DNA of 64,000 nt from Strobilurus pachycystidiatus (Eukaryota; Basidiomycota; Agaricomycetes; Agaricales; Physalacriaceae): assembly GCA_019915135.1 (NCBI GenBank), contig JAHLMK010000002.1, forward strand, positions 558,001 to 622,000, given 5' to 3'. Positions within the stretch are counted from its first letter, which is position 1; each line of letters begins with the position of its first letter. Shown piece by piece: positions 1 through 12,121 of the stretch. The position numbers and the translations under genes are program-made. Below the pieces are notes generated by a model. That model did not search any database and was not told where the DNA came from. It saw nothing but the letters and a program-made list of their open reading frames with translations.

Positions 1-1456
1 GACATCGAAGGATTTGCCGCTGGATCCAGTCCATTCAATGGTACCTTCCTGTGGTGCAGGTTCTCCGGAAATAGAGATCACAACGCGCGGAGGAGACAGC
101 TTGGGGTCTTCGCCGCGACGGACAACGTCACTCCACCACGAATTCCCAATAAGGATCGCGGTTGGAGGAGGACAAAGGAACCTATCGAAATTTATAGAAT
201 GAGAAAGCGAGAAGGGTTGATGGAGATAATATGAGGACCTTTTTTCTGTCCCATACGATTTCTGTGCAACCCTACTGGACATGACAATGACTGTTCGTTC
301 GCCAAACCCCAGACGATTTGGCGCGCTGACATAAGACTCGAGGTATGGTCTGCAACAAAGATGAGTCTCAGATGTCCCTTTGTGTTGACCGCGACTCGCC
401 GTATGAACGTCTGCAAATCGGTGGACATGCTCAAGCTTGGCTGAGAGCGGAGGCCGACTCTGGCCAGCTGTTCGTCGACGCCAGACATCCGCATGGACAT
501 ATCGCCAGGCGAGCTGAAATGTCCGTCGTCGAAAGAACCACCATTGTCTCGACCAAAACCGTGCGTGACATGAGGTGGAATGCTGCGAAGAATGTCCGGG
601 CTACGCCCGTGCTGTACACCAGAGGAGGAATGACCAGACGGGAAGCGCCCGATGCGATCTGAGAAAGATGGAAGGAAGCCATTGCCCATCGTATAGTCTT
701 CTGACGATATGTCAGAATAGCTGTTAGAGAGGCGGCGGTGATCGGGCCCATTGTAGTCGTGAAAGCTTTGGCCGAGAGGAGGAGGAAACCCAGACGAGGG
801 CACAGAGTCACTAGGACTAAGAGAGGAAACTGTGGAAATTGAGGAGCCGTGTCATGTCACCTACAAACGACATACCTGCAGATCCATTGAACGAGGGAAG
901 AGAGTCGTTGAAACCGTGTTGAGAGAAGCCGTTCTCCCCAATTAGCCCGTAGCCAGAAGCAGACGATCCATTGCGACGGTAATGCGAGTTGAAGCCGTTT
1001 CCGGTGGATGAACTGAATAATTCATACACACCAGGTTCCTACAGACAGATAAGCATTCAACGGTTTGTTTCGAAGGACGAGACAAAACACGAACAGGCTC
1101 AGGCGTATTCAAGCCGAATGAGGGATCCAAGTCTTGCGAAGAGTAGAGAGACTGGTGATGGCTTTGAGGAGCGAAATCCATTGACAACTTTCGCGCGCGA
1201 TGCGGACTATAGCGATGTCTGGCTGGTAACGGATTGAGCAAGTCCGCCAAATCCCAGCGCGAGATATCAGACGGTGGCAGCAAGGGGCGGGGGGCAATCG
1301 ACGACTGCAAAAGACAGCAGTGAGCGTCAAGAAGAAAGCAGGAAGAAGGCAGGAGGTAGAATGTGCGGGGTTGTCACTGACAAATGATCGCTCGGCACTG
1401 GCACCTGCCGACGAACTCATGGGCGACCCGGGCCAAGCTGCTGCCATCATCGGCAT
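1..1456 (-). CDS. CSL (CBF1/Su(H)/LAG-1) family transcription factor, N-terminal part, runs off the left edge
   Basis: Six exons on the minus strand: 1456-1382, 1304-1095, 1038-876, 829-400, 349-239 and 181 to beyond base 1. About 295 codons are visible. The first 190 or so residues are low-complexity (Ser, Pro, Gly, Asn rich), as in fungal CSL proteins. Then comes the conserved Rel-homology-like N-terminal domain: LQTFIRPYLES, LGFGERTVIVMSS, RVAQKSYGTEKRFLCPPP and AILIGNSWW, which are signature stretches of CSL proteins and contact the CGTGGGAA-type site in known members. Start chosen at ATG 1456 (MPMMAAAWPG), the first ATG compatible with the splice phases. The intron between exons 4 and 5 needs a GC donor (GCGAGT at 399) to restore the family sequence. 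Fungal members (Cbf11/Cbf12 in fission yeast) act in the nucleus on adhesion and lipid genes. The target genes here cannot be inferred. The beta-trefoil and C-terminal domains lie outside the window. Confidence 0.9.
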
Positions 1457-3312
1457 ACGGAAAAGTAACAAACTGGTTCGCGTCTAGGTGATTGATGTTA
1501 GAAGGGTGCGGGGATCACAGAACAGTCCAGGGAGGCGCTTCAGTATTCAGTCGTTGGAACAGGAGAGGATTGTTTTCAAGCCCATCCACCTCCTCATATA
1601 TAGGCAAAAGTGACGATTTTCCATCAGGGCAGGCGAATGAGCTCTCTCACCAAATGCAGCAGCGCATTCACATAGATTTCCTGAACCAGATCTAGCTTAC
1701 CAACTTGTTAATCTCATCCCAAGCACCGGCCCCTTCGACAATACATGTCTACACCGTTCCGAGCTTGAGTGATTATCTCCCGATTGGCTGGACTATAACA
1801 TCCTCTCCAACACCTTGTGCTCATTCCGTATCGGCGGTCTTCCATCTGATCTTTACTCGAGATCTTGGTTCTTGAAATGCCTTCGCTCTCTGCCGCGTCA
1901 ATGCAGTACAGCGCACGATCTTCTGATGTTGGTCCCCTCACTTTTGTGGCCCAAAAGCTCGGTTAAAGCTCTCCGAACGACCCAGCTACATGGAGTCGGG
2001 CTGTTTGCCATCCACGTCTTCTCCAGCCGAGGCATATGTGCTCGTAAGTTGGCATCTTTGCGGAATGAGGTTACGTTGCTTGATAGGTACGAACTGAATG
2101 TCGTCAAAATGGGGTTCACAATAATCGTTTCTACCAGTGTTTTCTATTTTGTCGAAAAGTTAGCTAATTCCTGGAAGACATGCAGGCTTCGCGTACCTTT
2201 GGCTACTAAGGATGGATCCGTTCGCCAAACAGTGGCGCTTCTTCTGGGGCCCTTGTAATCACTTCAGCTCTCGTAACGTACTCCATCACATGCCTGTCAG
2301 CCATCTCCTCAAAATGATGAGCATGTCCCCAGTGAGGCTTTCCTGTACACCTATAGACGATTGAAAACGCCTTCGTGACAAAAGATTGCATTCAATCGCG
2401 CCTTTTGGAGAGGATGGGGTTACGCGACCAGTTCTGAGATAGGCCTATCAAGTAGGACTTGAAAAAAAGCTGCACTCCACCTCGGATTGAGAATCAGTGA
2501 CAAGTTCCTTGTTGCGTACCGTCCCTCGTCGAAAGACTTGTCAATGACAAGAGAGCAATAAAGACGTAAACTTGAATGCGTCCAAGCACGAGGATCACAA
2601 TCCGATCCAAGATTTGATGCAATGAGCCAGAAACGGGTCGCACACACTTTGAGTGCTGCCCTGTAGCGGCAGTCATCCGTTCGGACAGATGAAGCATTGA
2701 ATGCACAGTAAGGCAGCAATGTGGCGTCAGCCAACGTTAACGAGCATACGTACGGTCGTGATCGCCAATCTGCGGCCCGAGCCAGAACGGATCCAGAACA
2801 GTAGTTGTATAAGTAGCCCAAAAGCACGCTGGTTCCTGCGCTTTCCCGGAGTTCTGATCTTCAAAACGCTTCGTTCGGGGTGGAGCAAGAAGGGACAGTT
2901 TTGGATTCCAGTCTGATGTCGAGACTTATCGAACAAGAGGAGTGATGATGGGACCGAGGTGTCTCTTGCTCTGGCTCTGAGCTCCGTGCATTATCCATGA
3001 CTCTGAGGCCAAGTCTTTCACAAGCTTTCTTTGCACCAAGGCGAAAAGACAAGGACCATGGTGGTGTATGGACTCTGCAGAGCGATAGGTGTACACGTGA
3101 CACCGACAGAAACCGGGGCCCGGGATTAGAGCAGAGTCGCGGGTTAAACTAACCCAGTGTACTCATACATTAGCACCTGGCGCCTGGAGTCTTTACTGTC
3201 TTGGACCATTCGACAGTGACGTTCAAGCTGGCAGCCTGCACGACGCTGCTGTCCTCCAGCGCCCGGGAAGCCCTACCGCCTTCTTCACGGCCGTCTCCAG
3301 TCTGATACGAAT
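1457..3312. other. Intergenic stretch, no convincing gene
   Basis: About 1.86 kb between the start of the CSL gene and the start of the next gene. They are divergent, so both promoters must lie here. Short open frames exist on both strands, for example a minus-strand frame at 2391-2206, but none joins at consensus splice sites into a recognisable protein. No clear repeat or tRNA was seen. Confidence 0.5.
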
Positions 3313-5010
3313 ATGGATACCGCAGCTGCGTATCGTCTCGAAACGCCTCGTCCCAGGCAGCGCCCGGACCCTCTGCATTTTGAGCAGTCGTCATACAAGT
3401 CTATATCGGCCCTCAGCGCACACCGACAATCTCCTCCTCTCCTTTACGATGTGCCATCGCCGATATCTGTTTCGCCACCTACTAGTCCTAGATACAAAGG
3501 CCGACTTGTGTCACCAACATCTCCTACCTTCTCCGGTCGTTCAAGATCATCTAGAAGTGGCCGTCCTACACCACCACCCAAGCGAAATCGCTCCCTTACA
3601 CCTCTGGGAGTGGCAGAAAGTGACTTGGAGAAATTTGCCGATTATTGTCGTGCTTGGTACGTTGCTCAGACTAATATCAGTCTTATCTTCACATCATCAT
3701 TCTCTCTCAACAGGTACTTCAATCAAGACGACAGCGCGGGCCACCAAATGACACAAGCATTGGCCACATTACCTCCTTCCCAACGTGCCTCTTACGCGCG
3801 ACTCCAAGCGTCCATTCGGGCTTCCTATCATCGTTCCATTAGTGCAAGAAGGACTGCCGAATTCCGTGCGCTCGTAAGCGCCACCCAACCCGGTGGTTCT
3901 CTTCTCCCCCATTCAAGAGCAGATCCGACAAGCAGTGCCGCCCAGAAAGGTCAGAGAACCATTCTTATGTCCGTGTAGCTCTTGACAGTTGTTCTCTAGA
4001 GCGCTACGACCGGTTCGAGCGCTTCCTTCGAACATGGTGTACAATGGGCATGCCAGGACCACAACCCTTCTTTCAAGCATGTATGTGGCGGCCAGCTTTG
4101 ACCGTGGATATATCTGACATCCCTGGATCGCAGTATGGTCGTTGATGCGTCTGCAAGTCGTTCCTCACGAACTCGGTGGTGCAGGTCCGAACCGTATCGA
4201 ATGGGAAATAGACGATGCTGTGTTCAAAGAGGCTGGGTAAGATCACGCATGCCTTCTGAAACGTATTCTTACACCCGCGCAGCGGAAAGGATTTTATGCA
4301 GGAAGCAATTGATGTTCTGAAAGGAGCAAGTTGTTGTGTTATTCACTCTGTTCGTTCACTCATCCTCGGATTTGTAGGTCTTGGCGTTCGAAGAAGTACC
4401 CTCTACCAGGACTTCTTGTGGCTCAGCCACCTCAAGTCCAGTCAACACTGCGCACATTCGCTCCCAATCGCAGCCGCTCTCTTCAAGTGGTCAAGTACGA
4501 CCTCTACCTACTGTGGCCCCGAAGAGAGCGCGCGCGCCAAGCGACCCTTTTCTTGACACCCCTCCCCTCTCTCGCTCCGCCGGATCCTCCTTCTCTCAGT
4601 CCTCCCAATCCGATACCAACTCTCTTTTGCCTACACTCATCGCAGACACATCCGATGACAGTCCGAGTCTACTGTCAATCTGCCCAGAGGAGTATACTAG
4701 ATCGGAGAGCGCTAACGATACTATAGAAGAAGAATCTCTCCGCGTATGGACTTCCCCAGACCTTTCCAATGCGGAGTATCTCGATCTTCTCAAACCATTC
4801 CCTTCTTTCATAACGCGCAGAAACCTACCTCGCTTTCCCGATAAGCGCATCCAAGGCGATATCGAAGAGGGTCTTAACGACAATTCGGACAACGGGGCGA
4901 TACGGTGCGGTACAGGATCCATGTGGATTGGTCCCAAGCAACGCAGGCCCGGCTTTGAAGGTGGCTGGTGGTCAAGGTTCATTGGTTGGTGGAGGAAGAC
5001 TTTTTGCTAG
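3313..5010 (+). CDS. Unrecognised 479-residue protein with Pro/Ser-rich flanks and helical centre
   Basis: Six exons: 3313-3656, 3714-3949, 4000-4080, 4134-4236, 4283-4325 and 4378-5010. All junctions are in phase, giving 479 residues. Residues 1-100 are Pro/Ser/Arg rich and likely disordered. Residues 100-275 hold a predicted helical region (YCRAWYFNQDD, ASYARLQASIRASYHR, FMQEAIDVLKG). The rest is Ser-rich and acidic and ends in a Trp-rich amphipathic tail (WWSRFIGWWRKTF). I do not recognise the family. There is no signal peptide, no membrane segment and no metal-binding motif. The last intron starts with GC (GCAAGT at 4326) rather than GT, and the reading frame fails without it. Divergent from the CSL gene across about 1.9 kb. 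The exon structure is well supported by phase, but the function is unknown. Confidence 0.72.
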
Positions 5011-8000
5011 ACGCAAATGTCCTGCCAGTGCTTCATACGCTCATTTCTACACATCTATTTCACTCGGACATCTGTACCCACCATGCATATACTTTTCCAT
5101 TTTTTCTCCACAGACCGTCTGGTTTCGGACATTACCATCATCTACTCCTGTTGAATATACCGCATTCGTAGTAACCGTCTGCACCAGGTCTGCCCTAAAC
5201 TGTCTTGTAAAGTACTTGGCCTATTCTCGAATCGCAACTATTGTATAAATGTATACGTAACCTTGTCCGCGCTGGCCGAAGGAAGGAAGACCGTCTGTAG
5301 TTGCATATGGTCCGCGGCTCGGCATACTAATGACAACGATACCGGCTCTACGTTACCGATTCGCGAAACCTTGAAAGAAGGATCATGGGAACGTACTCGA
5401 GGTCACTCTGAATGGCTTCAGTGAAAAACGTGCCGTTTCGCGTGTTCGTTCATGCACGGCTCTCCTGGATATCCGCTGTCTGTCTTCAACTCTCAGCTAT
5501 CAACTGTGTAATGTCATATGTAGGTACCCAGATTGACTAAGAGTTGCAAGTCCTGTTCTCGGGGGAGGCTTATTCCACCGAGTCCGCGCGACCTTTAAGT
5601 ACCTCATGGGGAAATGCCTCGATCGCGTCTAATTTGAATTTCTAGATGTGTGTGGTTTGCGTCACAGTGCGTGTTTGTGGCTTCTTTCACTTCTTTGCTT
5701 TTGCTGCCGTGTGCCTCGAGCGATGGTCGTACCGCCATCCAAAAGTTGTCGGGCTTTGCGTCTGCCTGGGTGAGTTCTCGTGCATCATTGAAACTCTGGG
5801 GCCTTGGCCAGTCGATGACAAGTTTTGAGCCTATTTGCGCCTCCACGTCTACCGTTCTCGAGCGCCCACAACATCGCTGTGTTTCAACTTTGGGGCGTCG
5901 CAAGCGTGTCGGCTACCCGCCCGAAATCCTCGTTCTTCCCAAACTTTGTCTGTTACCGGTCAGCTGACCACCATATTGTCGTTCTTCATTGACCCAGATT
6001 GAACCCACGGAATGCTGTCACCACAACACTGATCTTGGCGGGCGGATCCCTTTTGAGACAGACCTGCTCATCCCATGGACCTTGGAGACTGACCGACGGA
6101 CGATAAGCCTGGAAATCTCTCGCAATGTCCTGATGCAGTACACGCAATCCTTGTGCATCACTGCATCCCCGAAATTGAAGCGCCAAGGTAAACTCTAAAA
6201 TGCTGAATAAGCGGCACTCTATCCTGGGAACAGGGCACTCTACTAACTTCTACTGACTTACTTACACAGCCAATCTTATTGGCCATGGAAATTGGACAGC
6301 AGCCATAACCGAGGACCCTTGCAAGATTTGCCGGAAATTTCCGCACCTTACATTGCAAGTCTGAGTCTAGAGCTCGATATATCTGGACGCGTGTAGTTGG
6401 ACTGACTGCCGTCGCTCACTGAAGTGGTGTTTATAGGTAAGTCAATATGCACCTGGAACGCTGTCGCCAGTATGTTTGGCGCTTATGATGCTAGCGGTCC
6501 TGGCGATTTAGGTTACCGATGGTGTAAAGCAAAGTTCGAGAATAACCACGGGGCCGGTACGAACAATGCGCTGTTTGCCCCGAGCGACCGTTTTGTATCT
6601 ACGGCACCGACTTGAAGCGTCTTCCCCACTCGTCATCGTCGTCTGATATCACTTGAAGTCGGCGTTCCTGCGCGATGGGAGCGCAAAGGAGCATGTCGAC
6701 AGTAACATGAAGAAGTCCCGTTCTCATAGTGTCATCCCCTGTGGTACGGTCTTTGTATGTATCACCGGTTTTAGCTCTTTGCTGCCTAGGATTGTGTCTG
6801 TTCGTTGTGGAATCAATGAAGGGGAAGGCTTGCTACCCAGCCGTACCACCACTTTGGCGTCACTGTTTTGGGCTGGTTTACGTCTTGGGTACGGTCTCCT
6901 TCGTCTAAATTTCCCCTGACTACACTCTCAGACTTCGTTGCGAGCAACGGCGAGCTTCAAAAAAACAGGGATCCCAAACTCGGAGTCTGCGAAGGATCTT
7001 TCTTGTACGCAGTCCATTGTGGCGTGCGCCTGGGTGCAGCGCTGACCATATAAGTGTACAATTCAAATTCATGAACGTGGATGTTCCTTTCACGGTCATT
7101 CTGTGCTCACTTCTTAGGCACCTTGCGCCACGACCTTGCGCAATGACCGCCATATACGCTTATAGATCTCCACGCCAAGTCCACACCGGAGTCATATGCC
7201 CCCACATAAGGATTCAAGCCTTCGAATGCCCTCATAAAGCTGTCACGGGGGATGTGGGCCTTTTATCGTCGGCAGGCCTCGAGAATCCCATCCTCTGGCG
7301 AGAGAGCTCTAATGCGTCTCGAGAATTCCAATCGAGAACGAGGTGAGTGTGAAGCTTGTGGAGTATGGCAAGACACGAGACCGAATTTCTCTCAAGGATG
7401 TATAAGATGCGGACCAGTTGATCTACGAGAACTCGGGCAAGGTGAAGTTAGGAAAAGTTGAAGCCATGATTTGCTGAACATTCTACCAGACCGGTCGACC
7501 TGACGTCTTTGAAATATTACTACCGATACACCCTTCAATAGTGTCGGGAGACCGGCAGTTCAACATGGAATTGATCAGGTATCTTCAATACCGGTCAGAC
7601 TCCATGACTTCAGTGTGGCCCTCTTCGCTGACCGTCGGGATCAGTTATGACTTTCCAACTGAATGCCAAGGTACAGCGGTTGACTCAACCCTCGAGAGTT
7701 CCGAAAATAACAAGTTTATATTCTACCCTCGCACTTACTATATTGCTCACATCAAGCACTGTAGGCAAATCTCATCCATCTTCGTCTTCGTCTCATCGCT
7801 TGCTGGAAATTCTGTGCACGCTTTTGCCCTCAGTTCTCTCTCGTCGACGGGTCATGCAGTACCTGAGTACGAGAGCCAGCGACTGTTAGCGTCATACTTC
7901 TCCAGGCCGTTCCCTTCACTCAATGTTGCCTCTTCTTTTTGGCTGTCACGCTACTGGCTGCTTCGCTTTCTTTTCACTCGCTCTCGCATCGGCTCCCGGC

Positions 8001-9817
8001 TCATATGAGTTGCGGGACCATCTGCCGTGGCGCTCATAACAGGGGGTTCTTCGACAAGTTCGTATGGCTGGATCTTCACAGACCTAGATCAGCCTACTAG
8101 GACAGAGCTGGCTACTCAGTTTTGCTACTCAGGCTCTGATAAAGAACGGTATAGGCAGGGGTCTTGAGTTCTTCGAACACTCCAGTTGAGAGTGCTGGAG
8201 ACCTGAACAGGCACGGACAATTCCGTACCAGTGTACCTTCTTACCTCGCTCTGGTCTCTATAGTCAACGGGGACGCTGAGAATCATGACGAAGCGCCCAT
8301 CCAGATATCGTCTCTATAGCTGTAGGCACGATAGCCTATCTGTACAGGTGGCTGTCTGTTCAGGCATTTGACCTGCCTGGCGCGGGCAGTAGTGCCGGTT
8401 TCACTTCTGGTCTTCGGAGTCAAACAATCAACTTTACTGATCTGGTCATAGGACGAAGCCTACATCCTCCTTGATTGGGCTTGACAACAGTGAAGTTCTG
8501 ACTGACCTGGCACACTTCGAGGTGTGTTACTACGGCCCACCAAGGTACACTCTGCACGTCATTCAGTCATTACTGCAGCTCCCAGTTACTTTCTGTCATC
8601 GTTATCATCTAATGATCTCGATACTTACGAACTCAGTGGTTGCCTTCCTCCTGTGCACTTGCGAGTCAAACTGAGCACATGGACTGATACCCGATGTCTT
8701 CTGATATCCCTCCCATTCATTCGCGCCTGGAACAAGGTTCACCGCAGCCTTACGAGTCGGTCAAAGCGCGCCGTTCTGATTTTTGGTAATATCCAATGCA
8801 ATGGTACCTTCTACGTATGATGACTCCGACATCTTCAAACCTCATCAATAGCCGTGAGCTTTGGCTAGAGGTCAGTCAACGGCTCTGGGTTCCTCTTCAG
8901 AACCTCAGGCTGTCGGGTGTGTTTATCAGTCCACTGATGCTTCCCTGCTCGGTAAACTGCTAGGGACGTACGTGCTATCACGAGTAAGTGTCGGATTCGG
9001 ACCGATGTCTCTCGACACGAATTGATTTGTTTCGACGTTTGAAGGTTTGACCTTGATGAAGTCTCAGCCATCATGAAGGTTTATCACGCCACTCATGCAT
9101 CCCTGCTCAACAGCAACGCCGATCAACGCCACGAACCGAGATGGCGGCTCGTCCGAGCGGGACCAGTTTGCTTTCTAAATTACGGCGGTTCGATGAGGGA
9201 GGACGGGGAGCCTGAGGGTCGCATGCCGGCTACAGGCAGATAATTGCATACGTTGAATGTAAACGTGGACATTGGACAGCGACAGCCAACAGTGGGCGGG
9301 ACGCGATTGAATTACTCTATGGCCTGATGCCCAACGAGTTGATCACAACTTCGAGGAAGTCTAGGTCGTTTAAATAGCCGAACTTTGGCCTTATGTACGT
9401 TCGGCCTGCCTGTCACTGGCACGTACCTCACTCCGATTCTAAGACTAGTCCATTTGGGAATTTCTACCTTCTTCGAAGCTGAAAGTGAGTTATCTGTACA
9501 TCGGAGTTGTGCAAACTCCATGGAAGTACTTCAGACCTCTGCCCCTACAGCGTGCACATTTGACAGGTCCGGCAGTCTCCAGCGTCCTCAAGGATAGAGT
9601 CATTCGGCTATTCCACTAGTAGAAATTTCATTTGACGGCGATAGAGCAGAACAATCATTTATTGGATGGTATACATATGTTCTAGATTACTATGATCGTC
9701 CAATGAAGGAGAATAGTGGCGTCAGCTGTCTCCCACCTATTGGATCCAATACAATCACGTCTTCAATCGCGCGCCCCGAACAATCAGTCATCCCAGAGCA
9801 GCAGGCGCATCTATGCA
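5011..9817. other. Gene-poor stretch of about 4.8 kb
   Basis: No frame on either strand assembles into a recognisable protein. Near 5650-5965 and 5989-6198 there are frames that could be exons of a secreted protein (a hydrophobic start followed by a TGG/GTGAGT donor), but the putative start lacks an in-frame ATG and the continuation changes frame, so it may be a decayed gene. Frames at 6424-6615 and 7541-8008 are equally unanchored. No long tandem repeat or transposase was seen. Confidence 0.45.
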
Positions 9818-11365
9818 TCAACAGCCGTGAACATCATCCACTTCATCCACTTCAACGGAAACATCGTCCTCTTCATCATCCTCTTCATCCACTTCAACGG
9901 AAACCTCGTCCACTTCATCATCCTCCTCGTCCGTCTCCTTCGCCGATGGCTCAGCGAAGAGACTATCAGAGTCATCGGAGTTGTAGTACTTATCCGTACC
10001 GTCCTCACTCTCGTTATAGTCCTCGGGGAACTCCTCATCGGACTGGTCGAAAGTCCACGAACCGCCCCGACGCGTCGGATCCGCCTCCTCCACTCCCTCC
10101 TCCTCGGAACCCGAATCGTCCTCGTAGTCGTCCCATACATACCCAACAGGCGGCTTATGCACCCTCCCGAAGGAGGGATTCAAAGCCCTTTCCTCGGCCC
10201 GGGCAATAAGAAACGCCTCCCATGTCCGCGCAACAGTGTTTGGCCTGCCATGTTCATCCTCAAGTAGTGGACCGCCGTCCTCATATTGCTCTACCTCAGA
10301 GTCATCGCCTTCGCCTTCACTCATCTCGTAAGCTCCTGCAGCAGCCGGTCCGCTCTTGTCCATAGGACGCGTAACCCATTTCCCTCGGGAGACGGCAACA
10401 GTCTCCCAACGCTCCGCGAGACACCTCGAATATTCACTCCGCATAGGATAGATAAGCGCGTCCTCTATCAGCCCTACGACGAAATCGTGTCCGTTCATGT
10501 CGGTGTCGCGGTCTAGCGCAATCCTACGGCCGAGGTGGATGTACCATTCGCAGCGGACCAGCGCTTCTTCGTCGTCCGAGTCCTCGGCCACCTGGGAGTG
10601 TAGGATGGGCGTAGAGAACTGGTCGAGGAGTTCCTCGTCCGCTTCGGCGACGATCCCCCTTTTTCGCGTGTAGCGGAGGCAATAGCGCTCGCACATTTGT
10701 CGGGTGGCTCCGCGCTGTAAGAGGGACTCGTATTCCGCCGGAGAGGACGTGTAAAGCTCTGGCACGTCGTCCATTGCGTTGGGAGGGAGGGGATCCACTG
10801 GAGTAGTCCCTCGTGGCCTGACGGCGCGGTCGAGTGACATGCTGAGGTTTTCGTCATATGGAAGGGTCCCACTTTCTTTGAGCTTTTCATCGTGTTGCTG
10901 AAAGCGATATGTCAGGGGAGCATAACATGAAAGGGCTAATCGAATGAACCTTCGTCCAGTTCAACCTTTCCGCACAAGCCCCGTTCTGACACTCCCCTTC
11001 GAGTACTTCGAAGTCACAGCGCGGGCAGCGATATACAGTGTCTTTGGTGTCCCAGATAGGATCGTTTGGGTCGTAATCCTCCTCCTCTTCTTCTTCTTCG
11101 TGGTGGTCGTCCTCGTCGTTCTCGACATCAGTTTCGAGATCATCATCGTCCTCGGTATCAGCATCGCTCTCTTCAGAAGAAGAGCTCTCGATAGGATCCT
11201 TGTCATTCACGAAAGCGTGTAAAGCGTTCTGTAGAGTAACCACTTTCTAAAACACAGTCGGTCATCTTCCAATGCAGTATTCATACATAGAACGCTCACC
11301 TGTTGAGAGGCAGCCAGCTGCCTCTTGAGCTTATCGTTCTCGCGGATGAGCTTGGGTGAGTCCAT
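9818..11365 (-). CDS. Acidic protein with a C4 zinc-ribbon-like motif
   Basis: Three exons: 11365-11300, 11246-10950 and 10897-9818. These give 480 residues starting MDSPKLIREN. Residues 1-33 form a short helix (KLIRENDKLKRQLAASQQ). Residues 42-80 are almost entirely Asp/Glu/Ser. Residues 96-113 hold CPRC and CQNGAC (Cys96, 99, 108, 113), a plausible zinc ribbon. Residues 121-330 look folded, and the C-terminal 130 are again very acidic with short repeats of SVEVDE. I do not recognise a named family. The layout (leucine-rich helix, acidic tract, zinc ribbon) suggests a nuclear protein that binds basic partners, which is inference only. Long plus-strand open frames over the same bases are artefacts of the acidic codon bias. 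Confidence 0.75.
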
Positions 11366-12121
11366 AGAGAAGTCGCGCGAGTGGAGACAGATTGAAAGAT
11401 GAAAGAAAGAGCAAAGCGGTCACACCCTGATCTTATATCCCTGTACCAGTCACGGCACGCGGCTCAAAGCTCGCATGAAAGGCGCGCATTTTCAGGTGGC
11501 GGATCGCATTTCCGGCATCGTTACTGCACGCAGAGAAAGGCTTTATAACAGAGACCTCGGGGTGACGACGTACGCATCAGAAATTTCCCGCTTCGCATCC
11601 CTCTGGAAGCAGAACCCGGACGCAGATTGACGAGAGAGGCCACCCAGGAAGAGCTCAGCCTCAATGGCCGCGCGTGTGCCAATCTACGAACAGATGCGAA
11701 TGTGAGTTGATTCATGTTCAACATGTTCAACGCCGGAACGAGTATTTCTAGAGAGCGTGCGCCCTTTCCTGAGGCGTCAGTGGTAAGCATGTCCGCGAAA
11801 CCATACCGAGAGGCAGGCCACCAGCGTCGATACGCTTGACAAAAACAAGTTTTACGTATGTCTCGGTGGATACCGGGGAGGATTCTGGAGAGGACTCGGA
11901 CCCTCGCTGAAGCTGATTGAACGTCGGAGTTCTGCTTCTAGTCAACGGCGTGCGATACTAGGCGCTGCCCGCCCATTCTTATTCTCGATATGCCGGTGGG
12001 CGCTCTTCGTTTCCACAGTATCAGGCCTTTTTGTCCCGGTTCATGAAAAAAATGCATATAATGCACTACTGCACAGCCATTAACTTGGATTTTAGGCAGG
12101 TCCAAACCCAATGCTCATCAG
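11366..12121. other. Intergenic stretch
   Basis: About 756 bases between the 5' end of the acidic zinc-ribbon gene and the 3' end of the mannanase. Some minus-strand frames (11945-11748 and 11790-11521) are open but have no recognisable content. Confidence 0.4.

Noticed and set aside
2206..2391. Fragment with GKPHWGHAHH resembling sugar-lactone oxidases
   Set aside because: The match is limited to a few residues and nothing else of such an oxidase is found nearby.
5646..5967. Secreted small protein
   Set aside because: The hydrophobic segment lies in a frame with no ATG, and the frame from the ATG at 5646 is Cys/Val rich and ends after 60 codons.
9703..10267. Plus-strand open frames of 168 and 183 codons
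   Set aside because: They are antisense to the acidic C-terminus of the 480-residue gene. The composition (His/Pro/Arg or Ile/Val/Leu) is that expected from reversed Asp/Glu codons.
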